Assembly: GCA_035535055.1 (NCBI GenBank)
Contig: DATLQT010000083.1
Span: 27,895 to 91,894, forward strand
Direction of reading: 5' to 3'
DNA length: 64,000 bases
Source: UBA6019 sp035535055
GTDB taxonomy: Bacteria; Chloroflexota; Dormibacteria; Dormibacterales; Dormibacteraceae
How positions within the stretch are numbered: the stretch's first letter is position 1; each line of letters opens with the position of its first letter. The notes below the pieces were generated by a model that was given only the letters and a program-made list of their open reading frames with translations, made no database searches and was not told the origin of the DNA. Below are positions 44,755 to 53,253 of the stretch, one piece after another. Position numbers and translations under genes: made by a program.

Positions 44755-45756
44755 ATGTCGCAGGCGCAGCCCATGGACCGCAACCTCGCCCTCGAGCTCC
44801 TCCGGGTCACCGAGGCCGCGGCACTGGCGGCGGCCCCCCTCCAGGGCCGGGGTGACAAGGAGGCGGCGGACCAGCGCGCCGTCGACGCCATGCGCAGCGC
44901 CCTCTCCTCGGTGGACATGAAGGGCACCGTCGTGATCGGCGAGGGTGAGAAGGACGAGGCGCCGATGCTCTACTTCGGCGAGGAGATCGGCAACGGTCTC
45001 GAGCCAGAGGTCGACGTGGCGGTCGATCCCATCGACGGGACCGAGTTCACCGCCAACATGCTGCCCGGCGCGATGTCCGTGGTCGCCCTGGCCGAGCGGG
45101 GGACGATGTTCAGCTCCCACCTGCACTACATGGACAAGCTGGTCGTCGGCCGAAAGTCGAAGGGCGTCATCGACATCAACATGCCGGTGGAGTGGAACCT
45201 CAAGCGGATCGCCAGGGCGGAGGGCCTGCATCCACGCGACCTGACCGTGATCATCCTCGACCGGGAGCGGAACCGGTCGATCATCGAGCAGGTCCGCGAC
45301 GTCGGCCCCCGAATCTCGCTGATCTCCGGCGGCGACGTGGCCGGCGCCATCACCGCCGCCAGTGAGCACATCACCGGGAAGCACGTCCTGATGGGCAGCG
45401 GGGGCGCTACCGAGGGTGTGCTCGCGGCCTGCGCGGTCAAGTGCCTGCAGGGCGACATGCAGGGCCGGCTTCTCCTCCGCAACGACCAGGAGAGGGAGAC
45501 CGCCAGGCGGGAGGGACACGACGGCGAATCGGTGATCACCATCGACGAGCTCTGCTCGGGCGACAACATCTTCTTCGCGGCGACCGGGATCACGAGCGGC
45601 GACCTGCTGAAGGGCGTCCGCTACGAGGGCTTCTACGCCTACACCCACTCGATGGTGCTGCGGCTGGCGTCGGGCACCATGCGCTACGTCGACGCCTGGC
45701 ACGAGATGACCAAGCTGCGGGTCAAGGGCCTTCTCCCCGAACAGGTCCGCCTTTGA
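44755..45756 (+). CDS. glpX: fructose-1,6-bisphosphatase class II
   Basis: A 333-residue protein that removes the C1 phosphate from fructose 1,6-bisphosphate in gluconeogenesis. Landmarks: RNLALELLRVTEAAALAA at the N-terminus, VIGEGEKDEAPMLYFGEEIG, AVDPIDGTEF (metal-binding Asp pair), LMGSGGATEGVLAACAV, and SGDNIFFAATGITSGDLL. The start may be ATG 44755 or the adjacent GTG 44752. YvcK, a second gluconeogenesis-linked gene, is elsewhere in the window at 61.6 kb. Confidence 0.94.
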   Translation: MSQAQPMDRNLALELLRVTEAAALAAAPLQGRGDKEAADQRAVDAMRSALSSVDMKGTVVIGEGEKDEAPMLYFGEEIGNGLEPEVDVAVDPIDGTEFTANMLPGAMSVVALAERGTMFSSHLHYMDKLVVGRKSKGVIDINMPVEWNLKRIARAEGLHPRDLTVIILDRERNRSIIEQVRDVGPRISLISGGDVAGAITAASEHITGKHVLMGSGGATEGVLAACAVKCLQGDMQGRLLLRNDQERETARREGHDGESVITIDELCSGDNIFFAATGITSGDLLKGVRYEGFYAYTHSMVLRLASGTMRYVDAWHEMTKLRVKGLLPEQVRL

Positions 45757-45757
45757 G

Positions 45758-46447
45758 GTGGGATTCCCGCTGAATTCCGACCGGCCGCGCATCGGAATCA
45801 CCGTCGGCTCGAACCTGTCGCAGCAGTATTACGAGGCATACAGGCGCGCCGTTGAGGCCGCCGGCGCCGACGTTGTGTTCCTGCCGGTCGGCTCGAAGGT
45901 CCTCGACGGGGTCGACGGTCTGCTTTTGCCCGGCGGTGCGGACATCAACCCAGCCAACTACCACCAGGCCCCGGACCCCAAGCTCGGCGTGGTCGAAGAA
46001 GAGCTTGACCGGACCGAGTTGGAGCTTTTCCGCCAGGCACGTGAGCGCCGCCTCCCAGTCCTCGGCATCTGCCGCGGCCAGCAGCTGATCAATGTCGCGA
46101 TGGGCGGCTCGCTCATCCAGCACATCGAAGACCACGAGGTCCGCGTCCATGGCCGGTCGTACCTGGGTCACCGGGTGGATGTTGAGCCGTCCTCCGAGCT
46201 CGGCTCAGTGGTGGGCCAGCCATCGATCCCGGTCAACAGCCTCCACCACCAGGCCATCGACGAGCTCGCGCCGGGTCTACGCTCGAGCGCGCACGGCGAG
46301 GATGGCGTGATCGAAGGGGTGGAGACCGACGACGGGCTGGTGGTCGCCGTCCAATGCCACCCCGAGGAGCTATCCGCCGAAGAGCCCTGGGCGCGCTGGC
46401 TTTTCGAGAGCTTCGTCGCCCGCGCTAGCCGGGGCGCCAAACGCTGA
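45758..46447 (+). CDS. class I glutamine amidotransferase-like hydrolase (gamma-glutamyl-GABA hydrolase type)
   Basis: A 229-residue protein of peptidase family C26. The nucleophile elbow is VLGICRGQQLINVAMGG, the entry region DGLLLPGGADINPANY, and the catalytic His-Glu is VAVQCHPEEL. PuuD-like enzymes hydrolyse gamma-glutamyl conjugates in polyamine or folate metabolism. No puu genes are adjacent. GTG 45758 follows glpX by one base, so they are co-expressed. Confidence 0.87.
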   Translation: MGFPLNSDRPRIGITVGSNLSQQYYEAYRRAVEAAGADVVFLPVGSKVLDGVDGLLLPGGADINPANYHQAPDPKLGVVEEELDRTELELFRQARERRLPVLGICRGQQLINVAMGGSLIQHIEDHEVRVHGRSYLGHRVDVEPSSELGSVVGQPSIPVNSLHHQAIDELAPGLRSSAHGEDGVIEGVETDDGLVVAVQCHPEELSAEEPWARWLFESFVARASRGAKR

Positions 46448-47220
46448 CGGACGGGGGACGGCTCGAGGGCAAGGTGGCGGTCATAACCGGCGCGGCGGGG
46501 GGCATCGGCCGGGAGGCGGCGATCCTCTTCTCCGCCGAGGGCGCGCGCGTCTGCGTCGCCGACATGAGCCGGGAGGCGGGGGAGAAGACCGCCGCCGAGT
46601 GCCGTGAGGCCTTCTTCCAGGCGGCCGACGTCAGCGACTCAGCGAGCGTCCGGGAGATGTACGCCGAGACCGCCCGTCGCTACGGGCGGATCGACGTGCT
46701 CTACAACAACGCCGGCATCATGCCCGCCGACGACGACTCCATCCTGACCACCGAGCCCGACGCCTGGGACCGGGTCCAGGCCGTCAACGCGCGGGGCGTC
46801 TACCTCTGCTGCAAGCACGGCATCCCGCACCTATTGGAGGCGGGCGGGGGCTCGGTCATCAACGTCGCCTCCTTCGTCGCCCTGGTCGGGGCGGCGACCT
46901 CGCAGATCGCCTACACCGCCTCCAAGGGAGCTGTCCTCTCGATGAGCCGCGAGCTGGCCGTGCAGTTCGCGCGCCAGGGCGTGCGCGTCAACGCGCTCTG
47001 CCCGGGCCCGGTTGAGACCCCGCTCCTGGTGCGGCTCTTCAGTGAGAACGCCGGCGCCTACGAGCGGCGCCGAATCCACCTCCCCATGGGCAGGCTGGCC
47101 AAGGCCCGGGAGATCGCCAACGCGGCGCTCTTCCTCGCCTCCGACGAGTCAAGCTATGTCAACGGCGCGACCTTCCTGGTCGACGGAGGCCTGACCGCCG
47201 CCTACGTCACGCCCGAATAG
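46444..47220 (+). CDS. short-chain dehydrogenase/reductase, probable CTG start
   Basis: A 258-residue SDR if begun at CTG 46444. The Rossmann start RLEGKVAVITGAAGGIG, VLYNNAGIM, catalytic Tyr157 and Lys161 in AYTASKGA, and C-terminal SYVNGATFLVDGG are all present. The first ordinary start, GTG 46474, would begin at VAVITG and cut into the family's usual first strand. No ATG, GTG or TTG lies between it and the upstream TAG. CTG 46444 overlaps the previous stop as CTGA, the same geometry as other coupled pairs here. Substrate unknown. Confidence 0.8.
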   Translation: MTDGGRLEGKVAVITGAAGGIGREAAILFSAEGARVCVADMSREAGEKTAAECREAFFQAADVSDSASVREMYAETARRYGRIDVLYNNAGIMPADDDSILTTEPDAWDRVQAVNARGVYLCCKHGIPHLLEAGGGSVINVASFVALVGAATSQIAYTASKGAVLSMSRELAVQFARQGVRVNALCPGPVETPLLVRLFSENAGAYERRRIHLPMGRLAKAREIANAALFLASDESSYVNGATFLVDGGLTAAYVTPE

Positions 47221-47229
47221 CGGTCGGCC

Positions 47230-48870
47230 TCAGGCCGTCGAGACCGCGGCGGCCTTCTCCAGGCCGAGCTCTTTGACCGAGATCTCGCGCATCTCTATCT
47301 TGCGGACCTTACCCGTCACGGTCATCGGGAAGCCGTCGACGAACTTCCAGTAGCGGGGGATCTTGAAAGTCGAGATCTTGCCCTTGCAGAAGGCGGCCAG
47401 TTCGTCGCCGGTCGCGGAGCCGCCCTCGCGGAGCTTGACCCAGGCCATCACCTCCTCGCCGTATCGCTCGGAGGGGACGCCGACCACCTGCACGTCGGAG
47501 ACGTCGGGATGTGTGTAGAGGAACTCTTCGATCTCCCTTGGGTAGACGTTCTCGCCACCCCGGATGATCATGTCCTTCAGCCTGCCGACGATCTTGACGT
47601 AGCCCTCGTCGTCCATCTCCGCGAGGTCCCCGGTGTGCATCCAGCGAGCGGAGTCGATCGCCTCCACCGTGGCCTCGGGGTTGTTCCAGTAGCCAAGCAT
47701 CACCGAGTAGCCGCGGGTGCAGAGCTCGCCCGGCGTCCCGCGGGGGACAATGCGCCCCGTCTCCGGCTCGACGATCTTGATCTCGACGTGCGGATAGACT
47801 TTGCCGACCGTCCCGGTCTGCTTCTCGAGGGGGTCGCCGATCAGGCTCTGGGTGGAGACCGGGGAGGTCTCCGTCATCCCGTACATGATCGTGACCTCGG
47901 GCATGTGCATGGCCGTCAGGACCTTCTTCATTACCTCCACCGGGCAGGGCGCGCCGGCCATGATCCCGGTCCGCAGGCTGGAGAGGTCGAACTCCCCGAG
48001 GCGCGGACTGTCGAGCTCGCCGATGAACATGGTCGGCGTCCCATAGAGCGAGGTGCACCGCTCCTCTTGGACGGTCTCCAGGGTCGCCACCGGGTCGAAG
48101 GCCTCCGCCGGAATGACCATCGTCGAACCATGGCTGGTGCAGGCCAGGTTGCCGAGGACCATCCCGAAGCAGTGGTAGAAGGGCACCGGTATGCAGACCC
48201 GGTCCTGCGGCGTGTAGTGGATGCCTTCGCCGATGAAGAACCCGTTGTTGAGGATGTTGTGGTGGGAGAGGGTCGCGCCCTTGGGGAAGCCGGTGGTCCC
48301 CGAGGTGTACTGGATGTTGATCGGGTCGTCGAACTGGAGGGTTAACTCCAGCTCCGCCAGCCCCGACTCGGGAACCTTGGCTGCATCGGCCAGCAGCGCC
48401 TCCCAGCCGTCCTCGAGCACCAGCGACTCGCGGAGCTCGGGGCATTGCGCCCGAACCGAGGCGAGCATGGCGACGTAGTCATTGGTGCGGAAGGCCTTCG
48501 CGAGGACGAGGAAGGAGACGCCCGACTGGTTGAGCGCGTATTCGAGCTCCGAGGTCTTGTAGGCCGGGTTGATGTTGACCAGGATCGCCCCGATCCGGGC
48601 GGTGGCGAATTGGACCACCACCCACTCGAAGCGGTTGGGGGACCAGATGCCGACCCGGTCGCCCTTCTTCACGCCTCGTGCCACGAGCCCTCGCGCGCAG
48701 GCGCCCGTCAACTCCCAGAGCTCGCGGTAGCTGGCGCGGAAGCCCTGCTGGCGGGAGACCAGCGCCTCCCGGTCGCCATGACGCTCGACGATCCGGCGAA
48801 GATTCTCGCCGATCGTCTCTCCGAGCAACTCGACTTTGCTCGCCCCGTGGGCGTAGGAAGGAGCGGTCAT
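47230..48870 (-). CDS. fatty acyl-CoA synthetase (AMP-binding)
   Basis: A 546-residue ligase. Motif A3 IQYTSGTTGFPKGA, A5 MYGMTETSPVST, A7/A8 WMHTGDLAEMD and GRLKDMIIRGGENVYP, and C-terminal catalytic Lys in TVTGKVRKIEMR. The length and sequence fit the FadD/AcsM-like medium-to-long-chain acyl-CoA synthetases. It is distinct from the synthetase at 14.8 kb, the two sharing only family motifs. Its ATG overlaps the upstream methyltransferase stop (ATGA). Confidence 0.9.
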   Translation of the reverse strand: MTAPSYAHGASKVELLGETIGENLRRIVERHGDREALVSRQQGFRASYRELWELTGACARGLVARGVKKGDRVGIWSPNRFEWVVVQFATARIGAILVNINPAYKTSELEYALNQSGVSFLVLAKAFRTNDYVAMLASVRAQCPELRESLVLEDGWEALLADAAKVPESGLAELELTLQFDDPINIQYTSGTTGFPKGATLSHHNILNNGFFIGEGIHYTPQDRVCIPVPFYHCFGMVLGNLACTSHGSTMVIPAEAFDPVATLETVQEERCTSLYGTPTMFIGELDSPRLGEFDLSSLRTGIMAGAPCPVEVMKKVLTAMHMPEVTIMYGMTETSPVSTQSLIGDPLEKQTGTVGKVYPHVEIKIVEPETGRIVPRGTPGELCTRGYSVMLGYWNNPEATVEAIDSARWMHTGDLAEMDDEGYVKIVGRLKDMIIRGGENVYPREIEEFLYTHPDVSDVQVVGVPSERYGEEVMAWVKLREGGSATGDELAAFCKGKISTFKIPRYWKFVDGFPMTVTGKVRKIEMREISVKELGLEKAAAVSTA

Positions 48871-49703
48871 GGCCTTATCTCACCTCGAAAGTAGAGGAGG
48901 GCGCCCTCCAGGTCTTGCTCCCAGCGACTGAAGCCGAAGCGCTTCGCAAGCGATCGTAGCTCCCCGGTGGTCGGCGGAACGAAGAAGCTCGCCAGTCGCT
49001 CCAGCCCGACCACCCCGCTGAAGGGCGCCGGCCCGTCGGAGACGAGCACTGTGCCGACCAGCTCGCCACCCGGCTTCAGCACCCGCGCGAACTCCGCCAT
49101 GGCGGCACCTCGGTCGGGGATGACGTGGAGGCCGTTGAAGCACAGAACGCGATCGACGCTGCCCGCCACGAGCGGCAGCCGGGTGGCGTCGCCGCGGGCC
49201 AGAAGGACCCTCTTTCCCAGTCGGTGGCGAGCCCGCCGGCGCGCTGCCCTTCGCAGCATCACCGGGCTGAGGTCGATCCCGACCAGCAGGCCGCGAAGCC
49301 CCGGCGCACCTTCGCCGAAGCTGGTGCCGCCGCCGACCGGGACGTCGAGCGCGACCTGGCCGGGCTCCAATTTCAGCGCCTCCTCCATCAGCCCGTACAT
49401 GCGGGTGACGTCGGTGCCCCACTCGAGGCTCGCCGTGAGTCGCGCCAGCGTGCGGTTGTTGACCCCAAGGTCATAGGCCCAGCCGAGCGGGGTTCCAAAG
49501 GTGTCGATCGCCGGTGCCTTCCGGTCGGGAGGCCAGAGGTCGAAGAAGCCGTCCGCCTGCTCCGGCACCAGGTGCCCGTTGCGACAGGCGAGGCCGGCGG
49601 CCACCAGCCGCAACCGTTCGGCGCAGAACCAGCAGGCGAAGGGGGTGGGCTGGCTCCGTTTGACCGCCTGGCGGCGAGCATCAGTTCGGGTCTTGCCTGC
49701 CAT
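48867..49703 (-). CDS. SAM-dependent methyltransferase with N-terminal zinc ribbon
   Basis: A 278-residue protein. The N-terminal FACWFCAERL...LACRNGH holds a Cys2 plus Cys-x-x-x-His set similar to the zinc finger of RlmA-type and related methyltransferases. The methyltransferase core has LDVPVGGGTSFGEG (SAM loop), VGIDLSPVMLRRA, LARGDATRLPLVAGSVD and VLKPGGELVG. Its target could be rRNA, a quinone or a lipid; the spacing is closest to UbiE/Methyltransf_11. It is co-translated with the acyl-CoA synthetase. Confidence 0.82.
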   Translation of the reverse strand: MAGKTRTDARRQAVKRSQPTPFACWFCAERLRLVAAGLACRNGHLVPEQADGFFDLWPPDRKAPAIDTFGTPLGWAYDLGVNNRTLARLTASLEWGTDVTRMYGLMEEALKLEPGQVALDVPVGGGTSFGEGAPGLRGLLVGIDLSPVMLRRAARRRARHRLGKRVLLARGDATRLPLVAGSVDRVLCFNGLHVIPDRGAAMAEFARVLKPGGELVGTVLVSDGPAPFSGVVGLERLASFFVPPTTGELRSLAKRFGFSRWEQDLEGALLYFRGEIRP

Positions 49704-49788
49704 GGGAGCCGTCCCTCAACATATGCCTCGGCCCCGAACGGCGGCGGCCCGGCCGGGAGCCAAGACCGCAAGGTTGAGGGTTCCGGAA

Positions 49789-49818
49789 GGGACGAAGTCG
49801 GTCGGGGTCACTTCTTTT
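49789..49818 (+). repeat. 30-bp direct repeat, copy 1
   Basis: GGGACGAAGT followed by CGGTCGGGGTCACTTCTTTT; it matches the copy at 50623-50652 at 27 of 30 positions in the same orientation. A GCAAGG lies about 20 bases upstream of each copy. The two copies bracket the membrane-protein gene at 49845. Confidence 0.75.
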
Positions 49819-49844
49819 AAACCCGGCCATCAGACCGGGCTCGA

Positions 49845-50507
49845 GTGACACATTCGCCTGACGGCGACTGGTTTTGGACCGGGAGCGCGTGGGTGCCGGC
49901 GCGCTCGCCGGACCGCGCCTGGTGGTGGGATGGGAACCGCTGGGTGCCTTCCGGCATCGCGGTCGGGGCTGTCCGCTATCAGTACCAGCCGACCGCCTGG
50001 ACCCGGCGTCTCCAGCTGATCATCGTGGCCCTCCTGGTCCTGGGCCTCGTCGTCGCCGTCCTCGTCCTGCCCTCGGCGATGACCCAGATCTTCCAACAGT
50101 CGATCAACCGCTCCGTTGCCCAGCAGCCCACCAACGACCCGGCCGCCGGCGCGCAGGTCCGCCAGACGATGACTTCGATCATGGACGCCACCGTCCTCTT
50201 CGCCGGGGTGTTCACGGTGATTTTCTACGGGGTGGTCTTGGTCGGGATCTGGAAGCTTTGGCGCTGGCTCTATTGGTACTTCGTCGTCAGTGGACTGCTG
50301 GCGAGCGTCGGGCTCCTCCAAAACCTCGTCGACCTCACCGGCGTCGTGCCCTATCCGTTCCCAGCCTGGTTCATCGTGCCGGGTGTCTTGAGCGGCCTTG
50401 CCTGGCTGATCCTGGCCCTTTGGATGATCGTCGTGTACCGGCGATATGGGACCTGGGCCCGGCGTTTGATGCCGGTTTCGGCGGACACCGGGACCAACTT
50501 TCCGTAG
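49845..50507 (+). CDS. membrane protein with N-terminal Trp-rich repeats
   Basis: A 220-residue protein from GTG 49845. The first 40 residues contain two WFWTGSAWVP / WWWDGNRWVP units, the DUF2510-like tryptophan motif found on actinobacterial membrane proteins. Four transmembrane helices follow (about 55-77, 115-137, 142-160, 172-195). Function unknown. The gene is bracketed by 30-bp direct repeats and the flanking DNA looks less like the rest of the window. Confidence 0.7.
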   Translation: MTHSPDGDWFWTGSAWVPARSPDRAWWWDGNRWVPSGIAVGAVRYQYQPTAWTRRLQLIIVALLVLGLVVAVLVLPSAMTQIFQQSINRSVAQQPTNDPAAGAQVRQTMTSIMDATVLFAGVFTVIFYGVVLVGIWKLWRWLYWYFVVSGLLASVGLLQNLVDLTGVVPYPFPAWFIVPGVLSGLAWLILALWMIVVYRRYGTWARRLMPVSADTGTNFP

Positions 50508-51022
50508 CCTGGCGGCGCACATTAATTCGGGGCTTCCCTTTAACCTCCGGACTCCCTAGAGTTCAGCGCGGCCCCGATCGACGGCGGACTGGACGGGTGG
50601 AGCTGCAAGGCTCGGCACGGACGGGACGAAGTTGGTTGGGGTCACTACTTTTCCAAGGGTTTTTCCACCGGCAGCCAAACTTGTTTCCGGTGTGCCCTTG
50701 CACTTTTCCCACAGCCCGAGCAGGATGTCTATTGAGCCATCCAGGGGACCCGAAAAGCACCCGCAGACGCCCCACAAGAGCTTCCCCAGCGGTTCCGGCT
50801 GACAAAGCATGCGCGTAGCCGCGCCTGTCTCATAGACGTCGCGATGGGGGCCTCCACAAGAGGCGACGACCCCGTGATGGGGCACCAGATTGAGAGTTGC
50901 GCGTCTGGAATGAGCGGGCCGGCCGAGGCGGCGCCGTTCTGGGCGTCGCCTCGCATTTTTTGCGGTCGCTGCGGGACCTTGGAAGAGCGCACGGGGCCCA
51001 GGCGCAGAACCTTCTGCTCAGG
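50508..51022. other. 515-bp gap without a convincing gene
   Basis: It contains repeat copy 2 and, further on, two hairpins: GCGCG tagc-type loop CGCGC at 50811-50824, and a stacked stem GGGG/CCCC with GCCTC/GAGGC at 50846-50873. One rightward frame after 50844 reads RIFCGRCGTLEERTG, like the start of a zinc ribbon, but has no matching second Cys pair and runs into the antisense of the MFS gene. Leftward frames are low-complexity. Possible decayed gene or non-coding RNA. Confidence 0.45.
50623..50652 (+). repeat. 30-bp direct repeat, copy 2
   Basis: GGGACGAAGT followed by TGGTTGGGGTCACTACTTTT; differs from copy 1 (49789-49818) at three positions, two of them C to T. It lies about 115 bp after the stop of the bracketed gene. 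Confidence 0.75.
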
Positions 51023-52285
51023 TCAGCGTACGGTCTTGATGCGGCTCACAAGGATGGTGCCGAGGGCGAACAAGACGACGGCGAAGGCGAAGACGATGCG
51101 GAAGCCGGAGTTGGGCGAGTTGCGGTTGAAGGCGTCAAGCACGAACCCCAACACCGAGGGCAGCACCACCTGGGGGAAGGTGAAGGCGACGTGGAAGAGG
51201 CCCATGTCCTTGGCTGCGTGGCGGGCGTCGGGGAGGGTGTCGCAGGCCAGCGCCCAGTCGACCGCGTAGTAGAGGCCGTAGCCGACGCCGAAGAGGACGC
51301 CGAGGGTGAAGATGAATGGCACCTGGCTGGGCATGACGACGATGAAGATCAACATCGCCAGGCCCTGGCAGGCGCCGCTGGCGTAGACGAAGACCTTCCT
51401 CCCGTAGCGTTCGGAGACCCAGCCGCCGGCCAGCCCGACGGGGGTCCCTGCCACCAACAGGGTCAGCTCCCACAGGCTCGTGAACTGGTCGGCGTGGGCG
51501 ATGTGGCTGACATCGCTGAAGAAGAACTGCAGGAACGGCAGTACGCACCAGATTCCGCCGGTGACCATCAGCCGGGTGAAGACCACCCAGCCGAAGTCGC
51601 CCGACCAGAGCGGCGAGAAGAATTCCCGGATCGCCTCCGGCGCCGGCCTGGATGGTTCGCGCTCGATCGGGGTCATGCCTTCCCCCCTTGCCGCCCAGAG
51701 GGTCGGCAGCAGGGTCAGGACCAGGACCACGGCGATGGCCAGGTAGGTAGCGATGGGAGCGCCCAGCATCGCCAGCGCCAGGTAGGTGGCGAGTCCTCCG
51801 ACGGTGCCCAGCTGGACCATTCCGCCGAGAATCCCGCTCTGGCGTCCGAACTCGGGTGCGGGGACCACGTCGGGGACCACCGCGTTGAAGGCCGCGCCGG
51901 CCGCGTTGTTGGAGATCTGGACCACGAGGTAGGCGAGCAGGAGCAGCAGGTAGGTGGGCGCGAAGAACATCAGCACCAGCCCGAGCACGTTGACGGCGGT
52001 ACCGAACGCCATGATCGGGCGGCGCCGCCCGAGGGGGCTGTGGTAGCGGTCGGAGAGATGCCCCACCAGCGGCGGGACGACCATTGCGAAGAAGGACCCG
52101 AAGCCGAGCATCAGGCCGAGTGCGGACCCCTGCTGGCTCTTTGGGACCAGGTGCAGAACCTGGAAGGGCAGCAGGATGGGGAGGATCGGGCCCCAGTGGT
52201 AGCTGCCGCCGAACCAGAAGGCGGCGAGCGCCAGGTGGCGGCCCAGGCCGAACCTGGCGGGCGAGCGGACCGCTGCGGTCGCCAT
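51023..52285 (-). CDS. MFS transporter, sugar:cation symporter-like
   Basis: A 420-residue protein from ATG 52285 with about 12 helices. GHLSDRYHSPLGRRRPIMAFG (motif A with the RRRP signature of the GPH/SUC group), a symmetric GGWVSERYGRKVFVYASG in the second half, and FGGSYHWGPILPILLPFQ at the start. The frame is open to TTG 52327, but the extra residues are not typical. The substrate may be a sugar or other small solute. It is divergent from the DUF1232 gene. Confidence 0.82.
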   Translation of the reverse strand: MATAAVRSPARFGLGRHLALAAFWFGGSYHWGPILPILLPFQVLHLVPKSQQGSALGLMLGFGSFFAMVVPPLVGHLSDRYHSPLGRRRPIMAFGTAVNVLGLVLMFFAPTYLLLLLAYLVVQISNNAAGAAFNAVVPDVVPAPEFGRQSGILGGMVQLGTVGGLATYLALAMLGAPIATYLAIAVVLVLTLLPTLWAARGEGMTPIEREPSRPAPEAIREFFSPLWSGDFGWVVFTRLMVTGGIWCVLPFLQFFFSDVSHIAHADQFTSLWELTLLVAGTPVGLAGGWVSERYGRKVFVYASGACQGLAMLIFIVVMPSQVPFIFTLGVLFGVGYGLYYAVDWALACDTLPDARHAAKDMGLFHVAFTFPQVVLPSVLGFVLDAFNRNSPNSGFRIVFAFAVVLFALGTILVSRIKTVR

Positions 52286-52338
52286 TGGTTTCCGGCGCAG
52301 GTTAAGGCTGTTTCTCGGGGCCGTCAAAGGAGGTAGTC

Positions 52339-52737
52339 TTGAGCCGCCACATGAACCTCTCGCTCAGCCATGTCCGGACGCTTGTCGGAGAGGTTCCGAT
52401 GCACGCCAAGCTGGCGTACTGCCTGGTCCGCGACGAGCGGGTGCCGGCCGCACCCAAGGCCGCCGTGGTGGGCGCCCTGGCGCTGATCGTGAGCCCCATC
52501 GATCTCCCGGCCTGGATCCCGGTCATCGGCGAGCTGGACATGCTGGCGCTTGGCATCCTGGCGGTGAAGACCTTCATCGACGCCTGCCCGGACGAGGTCG
52601 TCGCCGAGCACCGGGCCGCGATCCGCTCGCGGACGTCGACCTGGGACGCGGACCGCCGGGCAGGTTTCGAGACGGCCCGCGACGGCGTTGCCAGGCTCCT
52701 GCAGAATTGGCGATTGCGCCTGCCCAAGGCAGGCTGA
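52339..52737 (+). CDS. DUF1232 (YkvA-like) membrane protein
   Basis: A 132-residue protein from TTG 52339 with a strong AAAGGAGGT 5 bases upstream. The DUF1232 core is PKAAVVGALALIVSPIDLPAWIPVIGELDMLALG, with its SPIDL and a two-helix hydrophobic segment. Function unknown. It sits directly upstream of rplI in place of the usual rpsF-ssb-rpsR genes; they may be co-transcribed. Confidence 0.85.
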   Translation: MSRHMNLSLSHVRTLVGEVPMHAKLAYCLVRDERVPAAPKAAVVGALALIVSPIDLPAWIPVIGELDMLALGILAVKTFIDACPDEVVAEHRAAIRSRTSTWDADRRAGFETARDGVARLLQNWRLRLPKAG

Positions 52738-52799
52738 AGAGAAAGTTTGCGCAAGTTGGTAACAGCGGTTGGGCCGCGAGGCTCGTGGAGGTTCGGCAG

Positions 52800-53249
52800 T
52801 TGCGGGTAATGCTCACCAAGGACGTCAAGGATGTCGGCGTCGCCGGCGAGGTGAAAGAGGTCGCCGACGGATACGGCCGTAATTTCCTCATCCCCCGAAA
52901 GCTGGCGGTTATGGCCGGCCGCGGCGTCGAGGCCGAGGCGTCCCGCCTGCGGGCGGCCACCGCCAAACGGGAGTCCAAGGAGCGCGATCAAGCACAGGAA
53001 CTGGCCGACGAGATCGGCAACCGGACGGTCGTCGTGAGGCTCAAGGTGGGCGACGAGGGCAAGGCGTTCGGCTCGATCACCAATTCCGACATCGCCGAGG
53101 CCCTCAAGGCTCAGCACCAGGTCGAGGTGGACCGGCACCGCATCGACCTCAGGGAGCCGATCAAGACGCTGGGCGAGCACCGGGTCACCCTGCGCCTGCA
53201 CAAGGACGTCGACGCGGCGATCAACCTAGTCGTCACCCAAGACCGGTAG
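52800..53249 (+). CDS. rplI: 50S ribosomal protein bL9
   Basis: A 149-residue protein, the normal bL9 length. N-terminal domain LRVMLTKDVKDVGVAGEVKEVADGYGRNFLIPRKLAV is diagnostic, followed by the long central helix and a C-terminal domain (GKAFGSITNSDIAEAL, GEHRVTLRLHKDV). TTG 52800 is supported by GGAGG 8 bases upstream. Its stop is 4 bases before dnaB. It binds 23S rRNA near the L1 stalk. Confidence 0.96.
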   Translation: MRVMLTKDVKDVGVAGEVKEVADGYGRNFLIPRKLAVMAGRGVEAEASRLRAATAKRESKERDQAQELADEIGNRTVVVRLKVGDEGKAFGSITNSDIAEALKAQHQVEVDRHRIDLREPIKTLGEHRVTLRLHKDVDAAINLVVTQDR

Positions 53250-53253
53250 CGGC

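Noticed and set aside
47225..47237. CGGCC-TCA-GGCCG hairpin as a terminator between convergent genes
   Set aside because: A 5-bp stem with a 3-base loop that overlaps the stop of the acyl-CoA synthetase; too short to call.
50844..51269. Rightward frame with a CGRCG zinc-ribbon-like stretch as a gene
   Set aside because: Only the first Cys pair looks real, and the rest is antisense to the MFS transporter; kept only as a possible remnant.
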